Assembly (NCBI RefSeq): GCF_036016955.1
Contig: NZ_JAYWXI010000008.1
Coordinates: 62,001 to 126,000, forward strand
From: JAYWXI01 sp036016955
Lineage (GTDB): Bacteria; Bacteroidota; Bacteroidia; Flavobacteriales; Weeksellaceae
Reading direction: 5' to 3'
DNA: 64,000 nucleotides
Shown here: piece by piece, positions 44,140 to 53,737 of the stretch
Layout of the letters: the number at the start of each line of letters is the position of its first letter
Position numbering within the stretch: position 1 is the first letter of the stretch
Notes under the pieces: generated by a model
What the model was told of the DNA's origin: nothing
The model's input: the letters and a program-made list of their open reading frames with translations, nothing else
Databases searched by the model: none
Made by a program: the position numbers and the translations under genes

Positions 44140-47091
44140 ATGAAAAAAATTACGACCCTCTTATTCTGTGGCCTGGCAAGTTGCTACTTTTACGGACAAT
44201 GGCAACCCATAGAGGCACATCAAAACCTACTGAGAAAAGAAGTTAAAGTCAATAAAACCTATCGGCTAAACCTCCAGCAAATAAAAAATACCTTGGAAAA
44301 AGCCCCATTGGAAAAAGCAGGTGCTAAGCCCGTGGAAGTTTATTTACCCGATACCGAAGGCGTCCTGCATCGGTTTGCAGTCTACAGCCGTCCCGTAGCC
44401 GAGAAAACCCTTGCCGAACGTTACGGTCTTGGGTCTTACGTTGGATTTGGGGTGGACGATCCTTCCCTCTTGGTTCGGTTCAGTCTTACGGGAAAAGACT
44501 TTCAGTCCATGCTGTTCAAAGACGGAGCCTATCAGTTTATCGAAGCATTGGATCAGGACAAAACGGTTTATGGCGTTTTTGGTAAAACAATCAAAAATAA
44601 AACCGCCCAGGCCTTTGAGTGTTCCACCTATGAATCTAAAGCCGCAAAAGCCCAACTGGAAAACCTAATGAAACCGGCAAAAGCCAAAAACGGCAAAGCG
44701 ACGTGGTCAAGATTCGACAACCGGGTCTTTAGAACCTACCGTTTAGCGTTAGCCGTGACCGGAGAATACGGCGCATTATACGGTGGCGTGGAAGGAGCCT
44801 TAGCTCAGATGAACGCCACAATGACAAGAGTAAACGGTATTTACGAAAAAGATTTGGCACTCAACCTGATCATGATCGACAAACCCGAAATCATCTATAC
44901 CGATGCCGCCACAGATCCCTTTTCGAACAGCGACAAAGGAGCTGATGGCGAGTGGAGTATGGAACTTCAGAAAACATTAACCTCGGTTGTAGGCGAGCAA
45001 AACTACGACATAGGCCATTTGTTCGGCCATGCCGGCGGTGGAGGAAATGCGGGGTGCATCGGCTGCGTTTGCCAAAGTCCTAGAACCAACGCCAGCGGAA
45101 TCCCCATCGAGGAAGGAAAAGGAGCCGCCTATACCTCTCCAGCCTATGGGCTTCCTCAAGGCGATGCCTTCGATGTTGATTTCGTAGCGCATGAATTCGG
45201 TCATCAATTGGGAGCCAACCATACATTTTCGCATGCCTTACACACCGGATTGCAAACCCATGTCGAACCCGGTTCCGGCTCTACCATCATGGGCTACGCA
45301 GGCATTACCAACGCCGACGTCCAAAGCCATTCGGATGCCTATTTCCACACTATCAGTATCGGCGAAATCCTTACTAATCTCGCCAACAAAAACTGCGCCC
45401 AGGAAACCAGCATCTCCAATACCGCCCCGGTCATCACGCCCCTTCCTGACGTAACCATTCCCAAAGGAACCGCCTTTGTATTGACGGCAAAAGTGGAAGA
45501 CGCCGAAAACCTCCCGTTATCCTACACATGGGAGCAAGTTGATGCGGCATCCTCTCCCATCACCACCGTTACAGGGAATAACTCTTCGGGAGCATTATTT
45601 CGCTCGTTGCCCCCGTCGAATTCACCGACCAGATACTTCCCAAAACTATCTTCCGTGCTGCAAGGAAAGCTAACCATTCCTTCCGATTGGGAAACCGTTT
45701 CTAACATCGCCAGAAAAACCAATTTCACGATTACGGTAAGAGACCATCACCCCGATGCCAAGCAACAACAAGTGCAAAGCACCTCCCAATCTGTTACTGT
45801 GCATGAAAACGGCCCGTTTAAACTCCTTACATCCGCCCTATACACCGACGCCAATCAAACTTTACTTTGGGATGTGGTTGGCACCGATCAATCTCCGTTT
45901 AATGTTTCCAATGTTAAAATAGATTACACGACGGATGAAGGAAGCACTTGGACCGTCCTAAAAGACTCTACCCCAAATAACGGAAGGTTAGATTTAGACG
46001 CTTCGGCTCTTCCAAAAGGAGAGATACTCAAAATAAGAGTTTCCGCCATAGGCAATATCTTTTACGCCATAGGTTCCGTTGAAATAAAAGAAGCCTTGGA
46101 TTGCGTTAGTAATGCGGCACTTTCCGTCGAAATAACCGATATTTCCTCCAACAGTGCTATCATCGCTTGGAATTACCTAAAGAACGCTGTATCGCATACT
46201 CTAAAGTATCGCAAAAAATCGGAAGCTCAGTGGCACGAAGTTCAACTTACCGACCGACTTTGGACGCTATCCGGTTTGGAAGACTCCCAAGACTACGAAG
46301 TTCAAGTCGAAACCCTATGTTCCGCAGGAGCTACGACACTTTCACCGATTGTTTCGTTTTCAACAGCTTCAATTTCGTACTGTGCCTCCAAAAGCATAGA
46401 CTCCGACTATGAATACATCGGAAACGTAACCGTTACCCCTGAAAAAGGTACCGTCATGAGCAACAACTCCAAAGAAAGCAACTATTCCGACTACACGGGG
46501 GTAAAGGAAAAAGCCATAACACTATATCGAGGAACCTCCGCCAACAAAATTTCCGTAACCAAAAGATGGACTGACCAATCGTACAACGAAGCCGTCAAAG
46601 CATGGATCGACTTTAACCGAGATGGCGTATTCTCGGATTCGGAAATCATCCTGAACTCTTCACTAAGTAAAACCACACCCGTTACAGCAACCTTCAGTGT
46701 TCCCGAAACAGCCTACGCCGGAGAGCACTTTGCGGTAATGCGCGTCATCATGAGCGATGCGAGTATCACAAACGCTTGCGACGACATAGAGTATGGCGAA
46801 GTGGAAGATTACGCCGTTTATTTCACCAATGAAAACCTATCCACCGCCTCCGTTTCCATAAAGGAAAACCAAATACGCTTTTACCCTAATCCGGTTACCG
46901 ACGTGCTGAACATTTCCAATGCACCGTCGTCCGCCAAGTATAAAATCTACAATACGGCGGGGCAAATCGTAACTTCCGGAGCCCTAAACGACGGAAAAAT
47001 CCGTTTGTCCACACTGGAAAAAGGGGTTTATATCCTCTCCCTCGAAGACCAAAACGAAGAGGTAATCCAACACAAATTCATTAAACAATAA
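44140..47091 (+). CDS. Secreted reprolysin-like (M12B) metalloprotease with T9SS tail
   Basis: The 983-residue protein has a signal peptide (MKKITTLLFCGLASCYFYGQ), a propeptide of about 200 residues, and a zinc metalloprotease domain with HEFGHQLGANHTF (about 352-364) and Met-turn IMGYAG. Then follow a beta-sandwich region, a fibronectin type III-like domain (ITDISSNSAIIAWNYLKNAV), a GEVEDY domain (WIDFNRDGVFSDSE, GEVEDYAVYF) and a C-terminal type IX sorting domain (RFYPNPVTDVLNISN, LEKGVYILSLED, HKFIKQ). It should cross the outer membrane by T9SS and be released or surface-attached. Target proteins are unknown. It has its own promoter and terminator. Confidence 0.95.
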   Translation: MKKITTLLFCGLASCYFYGQWQPIEAHQNLLRKEVKVNKTYRLNLQQIKNTLEKAPLEKAGAKPVEVYLPDTEGVLHRFAVYSRPVAEKTLAERYGLGSYVGFGVDDPSLLVRFSLTGKDFQSMLFKDGAYQFIEALDQDKTVYGVFGKTIKNKTAQAFECSTYESKAAKAQLENLMKPAKAKNGKATWSRFDNRVFRTYRLALAVTGEYGALYGGVEGALAQMNATMTRVNGIYEKDLALNLIMIDKPEIIYTDAATDPFSNSDKGADGEWSMELQKTLTSVVGEQNYDIGHLFGHAGGGGNAGCIGCVCQSPRTNASGIPIEEGKGAAYTSPAYGLPQGDAFDVDFVAHEFGHQLGANHTFSHALHTGLQTHVEPGSGSTIMGYAGITNADVQSHSDAYFHTISIGEILTNLANKNCAQETSISNTAPVITPLPDVTIPKGTAFVLTAKVEDAENLPLSYTWEQVDAASSPITTVTGNNSSGALFRSLPPSNSPTRYFPKLSSVLQGKLTIPSDWETVSNIARKTNFTITVRDHHPDAKQQQVQSTSQSVTVHENGPFKLLTSALYTDANQTLLWDVVGTDQSPFNVSNVKIDYTTDEGSTWTVLKDSTPNNGRLDLDASALPKGEILKIRVSAIGNIFYAIGSVEIKEALDCVSNAALSVEITDISSNSAIIAWNYLKNAVSHTLKYRKKSEAQWHEVQLTDRLWTLSGLEDSQDYEVQVETLCSAGATTLSPIVSFSTASISYCASKSIDSDYEYIGNVTVTPEKGTVMSNNSKESNYSDYTGVKEKAITLYRGTSANKISVTKRWTDQSYNEAVKAWIDFNRDGVFSDSEIILNSSLSKTTPVTATFSVPETAYAGEHFAVMRVIMSDASITNACDDIEYGEVEDYAVYFTNENLSTASVSIKENQIRFYPNPVTDVLNISNAPSSAKYKIYNTAGQIVTSGALNDGKIRLSTLEKGVYILSLEDQNEEVIQHKFIKQ

Positions 47092-47096
47092 TCCTG

Positions 47097-47124
47097 AAAG
47101 ACCGCCTTTAGGCGGTCTTTTTTT
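47097..47124 (+). terminator. Intrinsic terminator of the protease gene
   Basis: AAAGACCGCC (47097-47106) and GGCGGTCTTT (47111-47120) pair exactly, followed by TTTT. Confidence 0.9.
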
Positions 47125-47140
47125 ATCCCAACAACCCCAT

Positions 47141-47172
47141 AAAAAAACCAGCAATCCCAAACGATTGCCGGT
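47141..47172 (-). terminator. Intrinsic terminator of the phosphomutase gene
   Basis: ACCAGCAATC (47148-47157) and GATTGCCGGT (47163-47172) form a stem with one mismatch; on the minus strand it runs into TTTTTTT. Confidence 0.8.
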
Positions 47173-47199
47173 AAAATAACTCTATCCGGATTTTTATCC

Positions 47200-48918
47200 T
47201 TACAGATTAAGGCTTTGTTTCACCCGGGCAATTTTCTCCTCCAATTTCGGAAGATTTTCCCTGAAATCATTTTCGTTGTCAATCGCCGCCTTTACGGAAA
47301 CATAAAACTTAATCTTCGGTTCCGTACCAGAAGGTCTTACGCAAACTTTCGTGCCATCCTGAGTGTAATAAATCAACACATTGGACTTAGGAATATCGTC
47401 CATCACCCGACGTTCCCCCGTGGAAGCCTCCACACAAGTCTGCTCTTTAAAGTCTTTGATTTTCACCACGGCAGAACCCGCGATTTCTTTCGGTGGATTT
47501 TCACGGAAGTTTTTCATCATCTGCTCAATAGCCTCCGCTCCTTCACGTCCTTTTTTAACAACATTAACCAACCCCTCGTAGTACATGCCCGTCGATTTGT
47601 AAATATCAATCAGGTACTGGAACACCGAACGGCCGTTCGCTTTGCACCAAGCTGCAATTTCGCAAGCCAGCAAAATAGAACCACAAGAATCTTTGTCGCG
47701 CACAAAATCCCCCGTCATAAAACCAAAACTCTCTTCGCCTCCGCAAACAAATTTTTTCTCGCCTTCCGCTTCCCGTATCATCTTCCCAATCCATTTGAAG
47801 CCCGTAAGCCCCACCTGGCATTCCACACCAAATTTTTCAGCAATATCAAAGAAAATATCCGAAGTTACAATGGTGGAACCAATAAATTCTTTCCCGGTAA
47901 TCTTCCCAGCCTTCTTCCATTGCTCCAAAATATAATACGTCAAAATCGTATTGCACTGATTGCCGTTAAGAAGCTGCATCTTGCCTTCCAAATTCCGCAC
48001 CGCAATTCCCAAACGATCGCCATCGGGATCCGTTCCGATAACAATATCCGCATTAGTCACTTTAGCTAAGTCCAGTGCCATAGCCAACGCCGCCGGCTCT
48101 TCCGGATTCGGAGATTCCACCGTCGGGAAATTCCCACTCGGAATCATCTGCTCCTTCACCAAATCCACCCGGGTAAAGCCCGCCTTTTGCAAAGCCTTAG
48201 GAATCGTCGTATAAGTCGTCCCATGAATGGACGTAAACACAATATTCAACTGGTCGTAACCAATCTTATCTTCCTGATAAAGCGAATTAGCCATGCAAGC
48301 CTCAATATAAACCTCGTCCTGCTCCTCTCCAATCCATTCGATTAAATCGTCATTCCCATCGAATTTAATCTTATCGAAAGCCGTAGCATAAACCTCCTTA
48401 ATAATATTCTCGTCATTGGGAGGAACCACCTGAGCCCCGTCATTCCAATACACTTTGTACCCGTTGTATTCCGGCGGGTTATGCGAAGCCGTCAAAACAA
48501 TTCCCGCATGGCATTTTTTATCCCGTACGGTAAAAGAAAGCTCCGGCGTCGGACGATGATCTTTAAACAAAAGCACCCTGATACCGTTAGCCGTCAACAC
48601 ATCGGCCACAATCTTGCCAAACGCCTTGGAATTATGACGCACGTCATAAGCAACCGCCACCTTGATTTCCTCGCCTTCAAACTGACGAAGAAGGTAATTG
48701 GCCAACCCTTGGGTCGCCTGTCCCAAAGTGTATTTATTAAGACGGTTAGTTCCCACGCCCATAATGCCGCGCATCCCTCCCGTTCCGAATTCCAACTCGC
48801 GGTAAAACGCGTCCTCCAATTCCGGAGACCCTCCGTCGATAAGCCTTTGAACTTCATTTCTCGTTTCCTCATCAAAAGGCTCCGTAAGCCACTGTTTCGC
48901 TTTTTCTAAAGTCGTCAT
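47200..48918 (-). CDS. Phosphoglucomutase/phosphomannomutase family enzyme
   Basis: The 572-residue alpha-D-phosphohexomutase has the catalytic phosphoserine loop VLTASHNPPEYNGYKVYW (about 139-156), the metal loop GTDPDGDRLGIAVR, the sugar loop GGEESFGFMTGDFVRDKDSC and the phosphate-binding VRPSGTEPKIKFYVS. It interconverts hexose 1- and 6-phosphates; length and N-terminal extension fit the PgcA-like branch. It stands alone. Upstream 48919-48999 shows no clear promoter box. Confidence 0.95.
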   Translation of the reverse strand: MTTLEKAKQWLTEPFDEETRNEVQRLIDGGSPELEDAFYRELEFGTGGMRGIMGVGTNRLNKYTLGQATQGLANYLLRQFEGEEIKVAVAYDVRHNSKAFGKIVADVLTANGIRVLLFKDHRPTPELSFTVRDKKCHAGIVLTASHNPPEYNGYKVYWNDGAQVVPPNDENIIKEVYATAFDKIKFDGNDDLIEWIGEEQDEVYIEACMANSLYQEDKIGYDQLNIVFTSIHGTTYTTIPKALQKAGFTRVDLVKEQMIPSGNFPTVESPNPEEPAALAMALDLAKVTNADIVIGTDPDGDRLGIAVRNLEGKMQLLNGNQCNTILTYYILEQWKKAGKITGKEFIGSTIVTSDIFFDIAEKFGVECQVGLTGFKWIGKMIREAEGEKKFVCGGEESFGFMTGDFVRDKDSCGSILLACEIAAWCKANGRSVFQYLIDIYKSTGMYYEGLVNVVKKGREGAEAIEQMMKNFRENPPKEIAGSAVVKIKDFKEQTCVEASTGERRVMDDIPKSNVLIYYTQDGTKVCVRPSGTEPKIKFYVSVKAAIDNENDFRENLPKLEEKIARVKQSLNL

Positions 48919-48999
48919 ACTAATATGTTTTAATCCCTCGTCCTAAGAGAAAAACCTAAGCTCTCTCTTCACAACAAAGGGTTGTTTACTCTTCATTCT

Positions 49000-49707
49000 C
49001 TATTTCAAAAGTTGAGCCTTAACGCTCGCCGTTTTATCACTTTTCAAACGCATCACGGGATTACTATAATACCGCACCTTTGCGGTATTTTTCACTTCCC
49101 CTCTGAGCGTATCCTCCACGTTAACTTCCGCATAATTTCCGTTTTGGGAATCCAAGGAAAGCGTACCCAAAACCCAATAAGGCGCAATGAGATTCGCCGT
49201 ATCCGAAATTTTAATTTGAGCCTCCTTCGTCTTCCCTGTAAAATTCGCACGGCTGGTGCCACTCATCGCCAAGTCGGTTCTACGAGTGTCTATTGCTCCT
49301 ATAAATTTAGCATTATTTTTTAAATCCAATCGAAGATTTTCCGATTTTATTTGCCCCGATACATTAAACTCCACCGAATCGGAAACCGAAATCCGCTCGG
49401 GACGATGCCGCGAGTATACCGTTACGTTATAAAAATCCACCCCTTGGGCCTCCCTCCGCTCGGTAATGGAAAGCGTCTTGCCAGAAACCTCTATTTTCAA
49501 ATTATCTGCCACATTCCCATACGTTTCGACATTCACAAAATTACCTTCGTTCGGAACGAAAAACAAACGGTATTTCCCCTTTAGTTCAAGGCCAGAAAAG
49601 TCGTCCAATTTAACATCCCGACTTGTAATTTCGCCATCCGGCCTGACCTTCCCGCAGGAAACAAAAATCAAAAAAACAAACGCAAACAATATTTTATTCG
49701 TCATCAT
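49000..49707 (-). CDS. GIN-domain (DUF2807) lipoprotein
   Basis: The 235-residue protein has a lipoprotein signal (MMTNKILFAFVFLIFVSCGK, lipobox FVSC) and a head-GIN beta-helix: FSGLELKGKYRLFFVPNEG, VNVETYGNVADNLKIEVSGK, VSDSVEFNVSGQIKSENLRL and repeated N/S-rich rungs. GIN domains are probably adhesive or structural; the function is not known. It is the last gene of a unit with a glycosyltransferase 7 bp upstream. Confidence 0.9.
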   Translation of the reverse strand: MMTNKILFAFVFLIFVSCGKVRPDGEITSRDVKLDDFSGLELKGKYRLFFVPNEGNFVNVETYGNVADNLKIEVSGKTLSITERREAQGVDFYNVTVYSRHRPERISVSDSVEFNVSGQIKSENLRLDLKNNAKFIGAIDTRRTDLAMSGTSRANFTGKTKEAQIKISDTANLIAPYWVLGTLSLDSQNGNYAEVNVEDTLRGEVKNTAKVRYYSNPVMRLKSDKTASVKAQLLK

Positions 49708-49714
49708 TTACCGA

Positions 49715-50683
49715 TTAAATAACCTCTTCGATATGATAATTTTTCGGTTCCCGATGGGTGCGAATAATCATCTCGCCCAAAAAGCCTCCAATAAAAAGAA
49801 GCGTCCCCAAAACCATCATCGTAAGCGCAATAAAAAACCAAGGATTTTCCGCGATAAGATTACCGTAAATCCCTCTGGATACCTCAATCAATTTAGAAAC
49901 CCCCAGCCACAAAGCCGAAAGAAATCCCACGATAAACATCAGCGTTCCCGCCGCCCCGAAAAAGTGCATCGGACGCCCGCCAAAGCGACTCACAAACCAC
50001 AAGGTGATCAAATCCAAAAACCCCCGGATAAAACGTTCGGTTCCGAATTTAGAGCTCCCATAGGGACGAGCCTGATGCTGAACCGGCTTTTCCGTAATCT
50101 TCCGAAACCCCGCATTGGCCGCCAATACCGGAATATAGCGGTGCATATCGCCATACACATCTATCGACTTAACCACTTGCTTACGGTAAGCTTTCAGCCC
50201 GCAGTTAAAATCGTGAAGAAATACCCCCGAAACCTTTCGAGCCGCCGCATTAAACAATTTGGAAGGCAGGTTTTTGGTCATCACGTTATCATAACGTTTC
50301 TTTTTCCATCCCGATACGATATCGTAGCCCTGCGTCTTTACCATGGCATAAAGCTCCGGAATTTCCTCTGGAAAATCCTGAAGATCGGCATCCATCGTAA
50401 CGACCACCTCCCCATTAACCCGGCAAAAAGCCGCATGAAGCGCCTGAGATTTACCATAGTTTCGGGAAAAGCGAATGCCATGAATCTGAGGATGCTGCAC
50501 CTTCAGATTCTCAATAATGCTCCAAGAAAAATCGGTACTGCCATCATCAACAAACCAAACTTCATAAGCCAGCGAAGAAGCCTTACAAACCTTATCGATA
50601 CGCAAAAAAAGTTCCTCCAAAGATTCCTCCTCGTTCAAAAGCGGAATGACAATAGATACGTCCAGATTATTCAAAATATTCAA
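49715..50683 (-). CDS. GT2 family glycosyltransferase, two C-terminal membrane helices
   Basis: The 322-residue protein starts as a GT-A enzyme (LDVSIVIPLLNEEESLEELF), with VWFVDDGSTDFSWSII, the metal DxD in VVTMDADLQDFPEEIPELY, and RDFNC-type HDFNCGLKAYRKQV. Two hydrophobic helices near the end (FFGAAGTLMFIVGFLSALWL, FFIALTMMVLGTLLFIGGFL) match the polyprenyl-phosphate glycosyltransferase type (dolichol-phosphate mannosyltransferase, ArnC, GtrB). It probably loads a sugar on undecaprenyl phosphate for envelope glycans. It is the middle gene of DUF4199-GT2-GIN. Confidence 0.93.
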   Translation of the reverse strand: MNILNNLDVSIVIPLLNEEESLEELFLRIDKVCKASSLAYEVWFVDDGSTDFSWSIIENLKVQHPQIHGIRFSRNYGKSQALHAAFCRVNGEVVVTMDADLQDFPEEIPELYAMVKTQGYDIVSGWKKKRYDNVMTKNLPSKLFNAAARKVSGVFLHDFNCGLKAYRKQVVKSIDVYGDMHRYIPVLAANAGFRKITEKPVQHQARPYGSSKFGTERFIRGFLDLITLWFVSRFGGRPMHFFGAAGTLMFIVGFLSALWLGVSKLIEVSRGIYGNLIAENPWFFIALTMMVLGTLLFIGGFLGEMIIRTHREPKNYHIEEVI

Positions 50684-50704
50684 TTCTTTAAAAACAATAC
50701 AAAT

Positions 50705-51286
50705 TTACTCAATACTTCTCGTTCTGAAAAAACTTCCGAAAAATAATGACAACAAAAGATAATACGCACAATACCCCGCAAACACATACGCAAAATATTT
50801 TGCCGAAAACATATCTTCCTTACGGTTTTCCTTTTCTTTTATTCTTACTTTGCCCTCGGCGTACTTCGTCTCCAATTCTTTCATTTCTTCGGAACCCGGC
50901 TTCAAAATTTGCTTCGCCTTAGTATACTCCTCCTCCAAAGACGCCCTGAAACTCTCAATGTATTGATGATTCAGCAAATCCTTCGCCGAAGGATCCAAAT
51001 AAGTGATATAAACAAAAATAGACGAAAAAGAAAGCAACCCGCCTATAAACATGGGAATAAAAGCCCTCCCGTAAGCCTCCTTGAAACTAAGCCGACGCTT
51101 GAATCGACGGTAAGCCGAAACCGAAAAATAAGCCCCCAAAGCAAAAATAAAAGGCAAAAGAAACGCACTAAGCGTAATCGAATTACGAAAATAATGCACA
51201 TCTCTAAAGAAAATCGTTGTCACCAAAAACACCGACATCACCATCCCAAAGATAAATAAACCAATGGTATACACGCTTTTTGCCAT
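50705..51286 (-). CDS. DUF4199 membrane protein
   Basis: The 193-residue protein has four predicted helices: VYTIGLFIFGMVMSVFLVTT, ITLSAFLLPFIFALGAYFSV, AFIPMFIGGLLSFSSIFVYI and YVFAGYCAYYLLLSLFFGSF. RRFKRRLSFKEAYGRAF matches the DUF4199 hallmark, and a charged periplasmic or cytosolic loop (KQILKPGSEEMKELETKYAE) lies between helices 3 and 4. DUF4199 genes regularly precede a GT2 gene in flavobacteria; the function is unknown. Confidence 0.9.
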   Translation of the reverse strand: MAKSVYTIGLFIFGMVMSVFLVTTIFFRDVHYFRNSITLSAFLLPFIFALGAYFSVSAYRRFKRRLSFKEAYGRAFIPMFIGGLLSFSSIFVYITYLDPSAKDLLNHQYIESFRASLEEEYTKAKQILKPGSEEMKELETKYAEGKVRIKEKENRKEDMFSAKYFAYVFAGYCAYYLLLSLFFGSFFRTRSIE

Positions 51287-51327
51287 ACTTACATTTTTTA
51301 TGAAAAAGATTTTAATACAATATTTTT

Positions 51328-51357
51328 TTGGATTGTATTAAATTTTATTTAATTTTG
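51328..51357 (+). promoter_or_regulatory. Promoter of SRP RNA
   Basis: TTG (51328-51330), exactly 19 bp, then TAATTTTG (51350-51357): a perfect Bacteroidota promoter placed 5 bp before the RNA. Confidence 0.85.
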
Positions 51358-51361
51358 CACC

Positions 51362-51456
51362 CGGCAAGTCCTAAACAACCAGCTCCTGAGAATCCTCCAG
51401 GGTGGGAACGCAGCAAAGGTAATCGGTCGTAGCGGTGTGATTTAGGTAGCTTGCCA
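51362..51456 (+). ncRNA. ffs: Signal recognition particle RNA, small bacterial type
   Basis: The 95-nt RNA has closing ends GGCAAG (51363-51368) and CTTGCC (51450-51455), an adjoining TCCTAAA / TTTAGG pair, and the apical SRP core with GGGTGGGAACGCAGCAAAGG that binds Ffh. It targets ribosomes making membrane proteins. It has a clear promoter, and its T-rich end overlaps the stop codon of the convergent HNH-type gene. Confidence 0.92.
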
Positions 51457-51460
51457 TTTT

Positions 51461-52273
51461 TTATTGGTTTTCGTCCCCACTCTTATTATCCACTAAATCT
51501 TCCACCAGTTGCACGTGACTCCAGTTTTCCCCGGTTTTAATCCGATGGATTTGCATATCCGATACATTGAAGCGATGAGCCAATTTCCTTAACGTATCGC
51601 CTTTTTTCAGCCGTTTTTTAATCAACAAAACATCGTTTTCGTTCAACTTGGAATGCTTTACCACAGGGCCTTTATCCTCCATGAATTGCTTTTTGAATTC
51701 ATGCATAATCATTTTGGGATGCTGCATCTGCCGCTTAGCCAAATCCTCCCGACTGGCCCAATCCAAATTATCCACATGATTATTCGTTTTATCAAAATCT
51801 TTGTGGATGACGAATTTTTTCTCCGGATCGGTTGGCGCATCCAAAAAAAGCTCCGCCACCGCCTTATGAACTAAAACAGCATGATAGATTTTTCTTTTGT
51901 TTTCAATTCTTTTGTTGTGTTTCTTACGAAGTTGAATCAATTCATCTCTTTTGGCCCGAAGTTCGAATTTTTCGACTCTTTCCGATAGAACACGGTCTTT
52001 TAGAAGTTTAATCTTCGCATTAAGCGTATCGATTTCGGCTTGGATTTCGGCAATTTTTTCAGCATCCCTTGGCGTCATTTTCTTGTACAGCCTCGATCTT
52101 ACAATAGGATACCCCGCCTGATAAGTTCCCTTAATAATATGCCCTTCAGGACGGTCTTTATGAAACGTCTTAATTCGGCCATAATTGGAAAACTCTAACC
52201 TGTAAAAGTTAACGTAAGACGCATCAATCTTGTACTCTTTCCAAATTTCATCTTTCTTATCGTCATTCTGCAT
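51461..52273 (-). CDS. HNH/NUMOD4-like protein with C-terminal HTH
   Basis: The 270-residue protein begins with a NUMOD4-type segment (YRLEFSNYGRIKTF, GHIIKGTYQAGYPIVRSRLY), followed by a long charged coiled region (about 70-130), an HNH-like part with VHKAVAELFLDAPTDPEKKF, VIHKDFDKTNNHVDNLDWAS and a terminal helix-turn-helix (GDTLRKLAHRFNVSDMQIHR). NUMOD4 and HNH parts are typical of homing endonucleases, but the gene stands free beside ffs, and the coiled insert is unusual. It may be a domesticated DNA-binding protein. It has its own promoter. Confidence 0.8.
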   Translation of the reverse strand: MQNDDKKDEIWKEYKIDASYVNFYRLEFSNYGRIKTFHKDRPEGHIIKGTYQAGYPIVRSRLYKKMTPRDAEKIAEIQAEIDTLNAKIKLLKDRVLSERVEKFELRAKRDELIQLRKKHNKRIENKRKIYHAVLVHKAVAELFLDAPTDPEKKFVIHKDFDKTNNHVDNLDWASREDLAKRQMQHPKMIMHEFKKQFMEDKGPVVKHSKLNENDVLLIKKRLKKGDTLRKLAHRFNVSDMQIHRIKTGENWSHVQLVEDLVDNKSGDENQ

Positions 52274-52293
52274 ACAATCTAATTTTTAAAGTG

Positions 52294-52301
52294 CAAATAT
52301 A
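52294..52301 (-). promoter_or_regulatory. Promoter -7 box of the HNH-like gene
   Basis: TATATTTG on the minus strand fits TAnnTTTG, 20 bp before the start. Confidence 0.6.
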
Positions 52302-52466
52302 TAAAAATTATAACGTATCGAATTGACGCCGTTACATACCACATCAAAATCCCTTATGCATAAGATAGAAAATAGTATTTAAATTTCAAAAAAAAACAAA
52401 CTCCATATTCAGCCTGATTCGTAATCCTAGAGCAATTTTGTATCTTCGCAATTTAGCATTCAAACC

Positions 52467-53653
52467 ATGGCATTAAACGCAAGATATAATCCGATTCTTT
52501 TTTTCGGTGGCATGATTCCCCTCTTTATCCAGGGGCAAATCTCGCCAAATTACAAAGATCGTATTGACTTTGAGTTGGTAAACGACCGCGCAGTGTTCGT
52601 TGAAGCTACCATCCAGAACAAGCCTTTGGCTTTCTTTTTTGACACGGGAGCCACCACTGCCCTTTTAGACCGAAATTCAGCAAACGAATTGGGGCTTAAA
52701 CCCAACCATCAGACCAAAGTTACGGGAGCCGGCGGAGACAAGGTCTACGATTTAGCGGCCAATCAAGAAGTGATTATCGGGCAAACCAAACTGGAAGGAG
52801 TGCATTTGGTCTTCGACGATATGGAGGTTTTCCGAAAACAATTCGAACGTCCGTTCGACGGCATCATCGGGCATTCTCTACTCTCGAAATACCAAGTGGA
52901 AATGAACTTCGATCAAAAACGGTTTTACCTCTATGATTTCGAGACCGCTTTGGACGTATCGGACTACACCGAAATTCCTTTTGAGTTCGGAAACGACATC
53001 CCCATTCCTCAGTTCGACATCGAAATAAAAGCTAACGGAAAAGCCTTCAAAGGACGGATTCTTTTCGACAGCGGCGCAGGGCTCACCCTACTGCTTAACA
53101 CTCCGTTTTCAAAGGAAAACCAACTGCCTTCTTCCGCTCAGAAAAAATTGACCACTTCGGCCAGAACCTCTCCAAAGAATCGGTCTCCACCGATTTCATG
53201 ATCGAGGAACTCACCTTGGCCGGCTTCACGTTCAAAGACGTGGTTATTTCGGCATCCCAAGACGAATCCGGGGTGAGTTCGTTCGACGGATACTTGGGGA
53301 TTTTGGGTGCAGACTTCATCAATCGCTTTAACATTCTGCTCGATTACCAACGTAAAATCCTCTACCTAAAACCCAACGAAAGTTACCCCAAAGCGTTCGA
53401 AATTCCTTTGACGGGGTTCAAATTAAAAGAGGAAAATGGACGCCTAACCGTAGGAAAAATCGCCAAAGAAAACCCTTTTTATACCAAAGGACTCAGATCG
53501 GGCGACGTGATTCGCTGCATCAACGGAAAAACCGACAAAAAGCAAATCGAAACCCTCCTGAAACAAGAAGGAAAAACCATTTGCATCCGATTTATACAAC
53601 AAAACCAAAAGAAAACACTTAAACACCGCTTAACCCCTCTCCTAAAACCCTAA
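52467..53653 (+). pseudogene. Retropepsin-like aspartyl protease with PDZ, frameshifted
   Basis: The first frame (52467-53201) has a leader, a pepsin-like lobe with FFFDTGATTALLD, FDGIIGHSLLSKYQVEMNFD and a second catalytic lobe ILFDSGAGLTLLL, then runs into another frame after QKK. The second frame (open from before 53198 to 53653) continues the fold (DHFGQNLSKESVSTDFM, FDGYLGILGADFINRFNILL) and ends with a PDZ-like part (FYTKGLRSGDVIRCINGK). The frames meet at an A6 run (53142-53147). One extra A restores a single protein of about 395 residues, normal for flavobacterial retropepsin-PDZ proteins. It may be a true mutation, a sequence error, or slippage at the A run. Confidence 0.85.
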
Positions 53654-53691
53654 ATTTAAAAATAAAAACACCCCTTACCCCTCAGGTTGTT

Positions 53692-53721
53692 TTGCCGTCG
53701 GGGTAATTAATGTTATTTTTG
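53692..53721 (+). promoter_or_regulatory. Promoter of the polyprenyl synthase gene
   Basis: TTG (53692-53694), exactly 19 bp, then TATTTTTG (53714-53721), a full consensus match 16 bp before the ATG. Confidence 0.8.
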
Positions 53722-53737
53722 CGGTTAAACAAACATT

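Noticed and set aside
49466..50746. 426-codon plus-strand open frame opposite the glycosyltransferase and GIN genes
   Set aside because: It spans two well-identified minus-strand genes and their gap; its composition is that of an antisense shadow.
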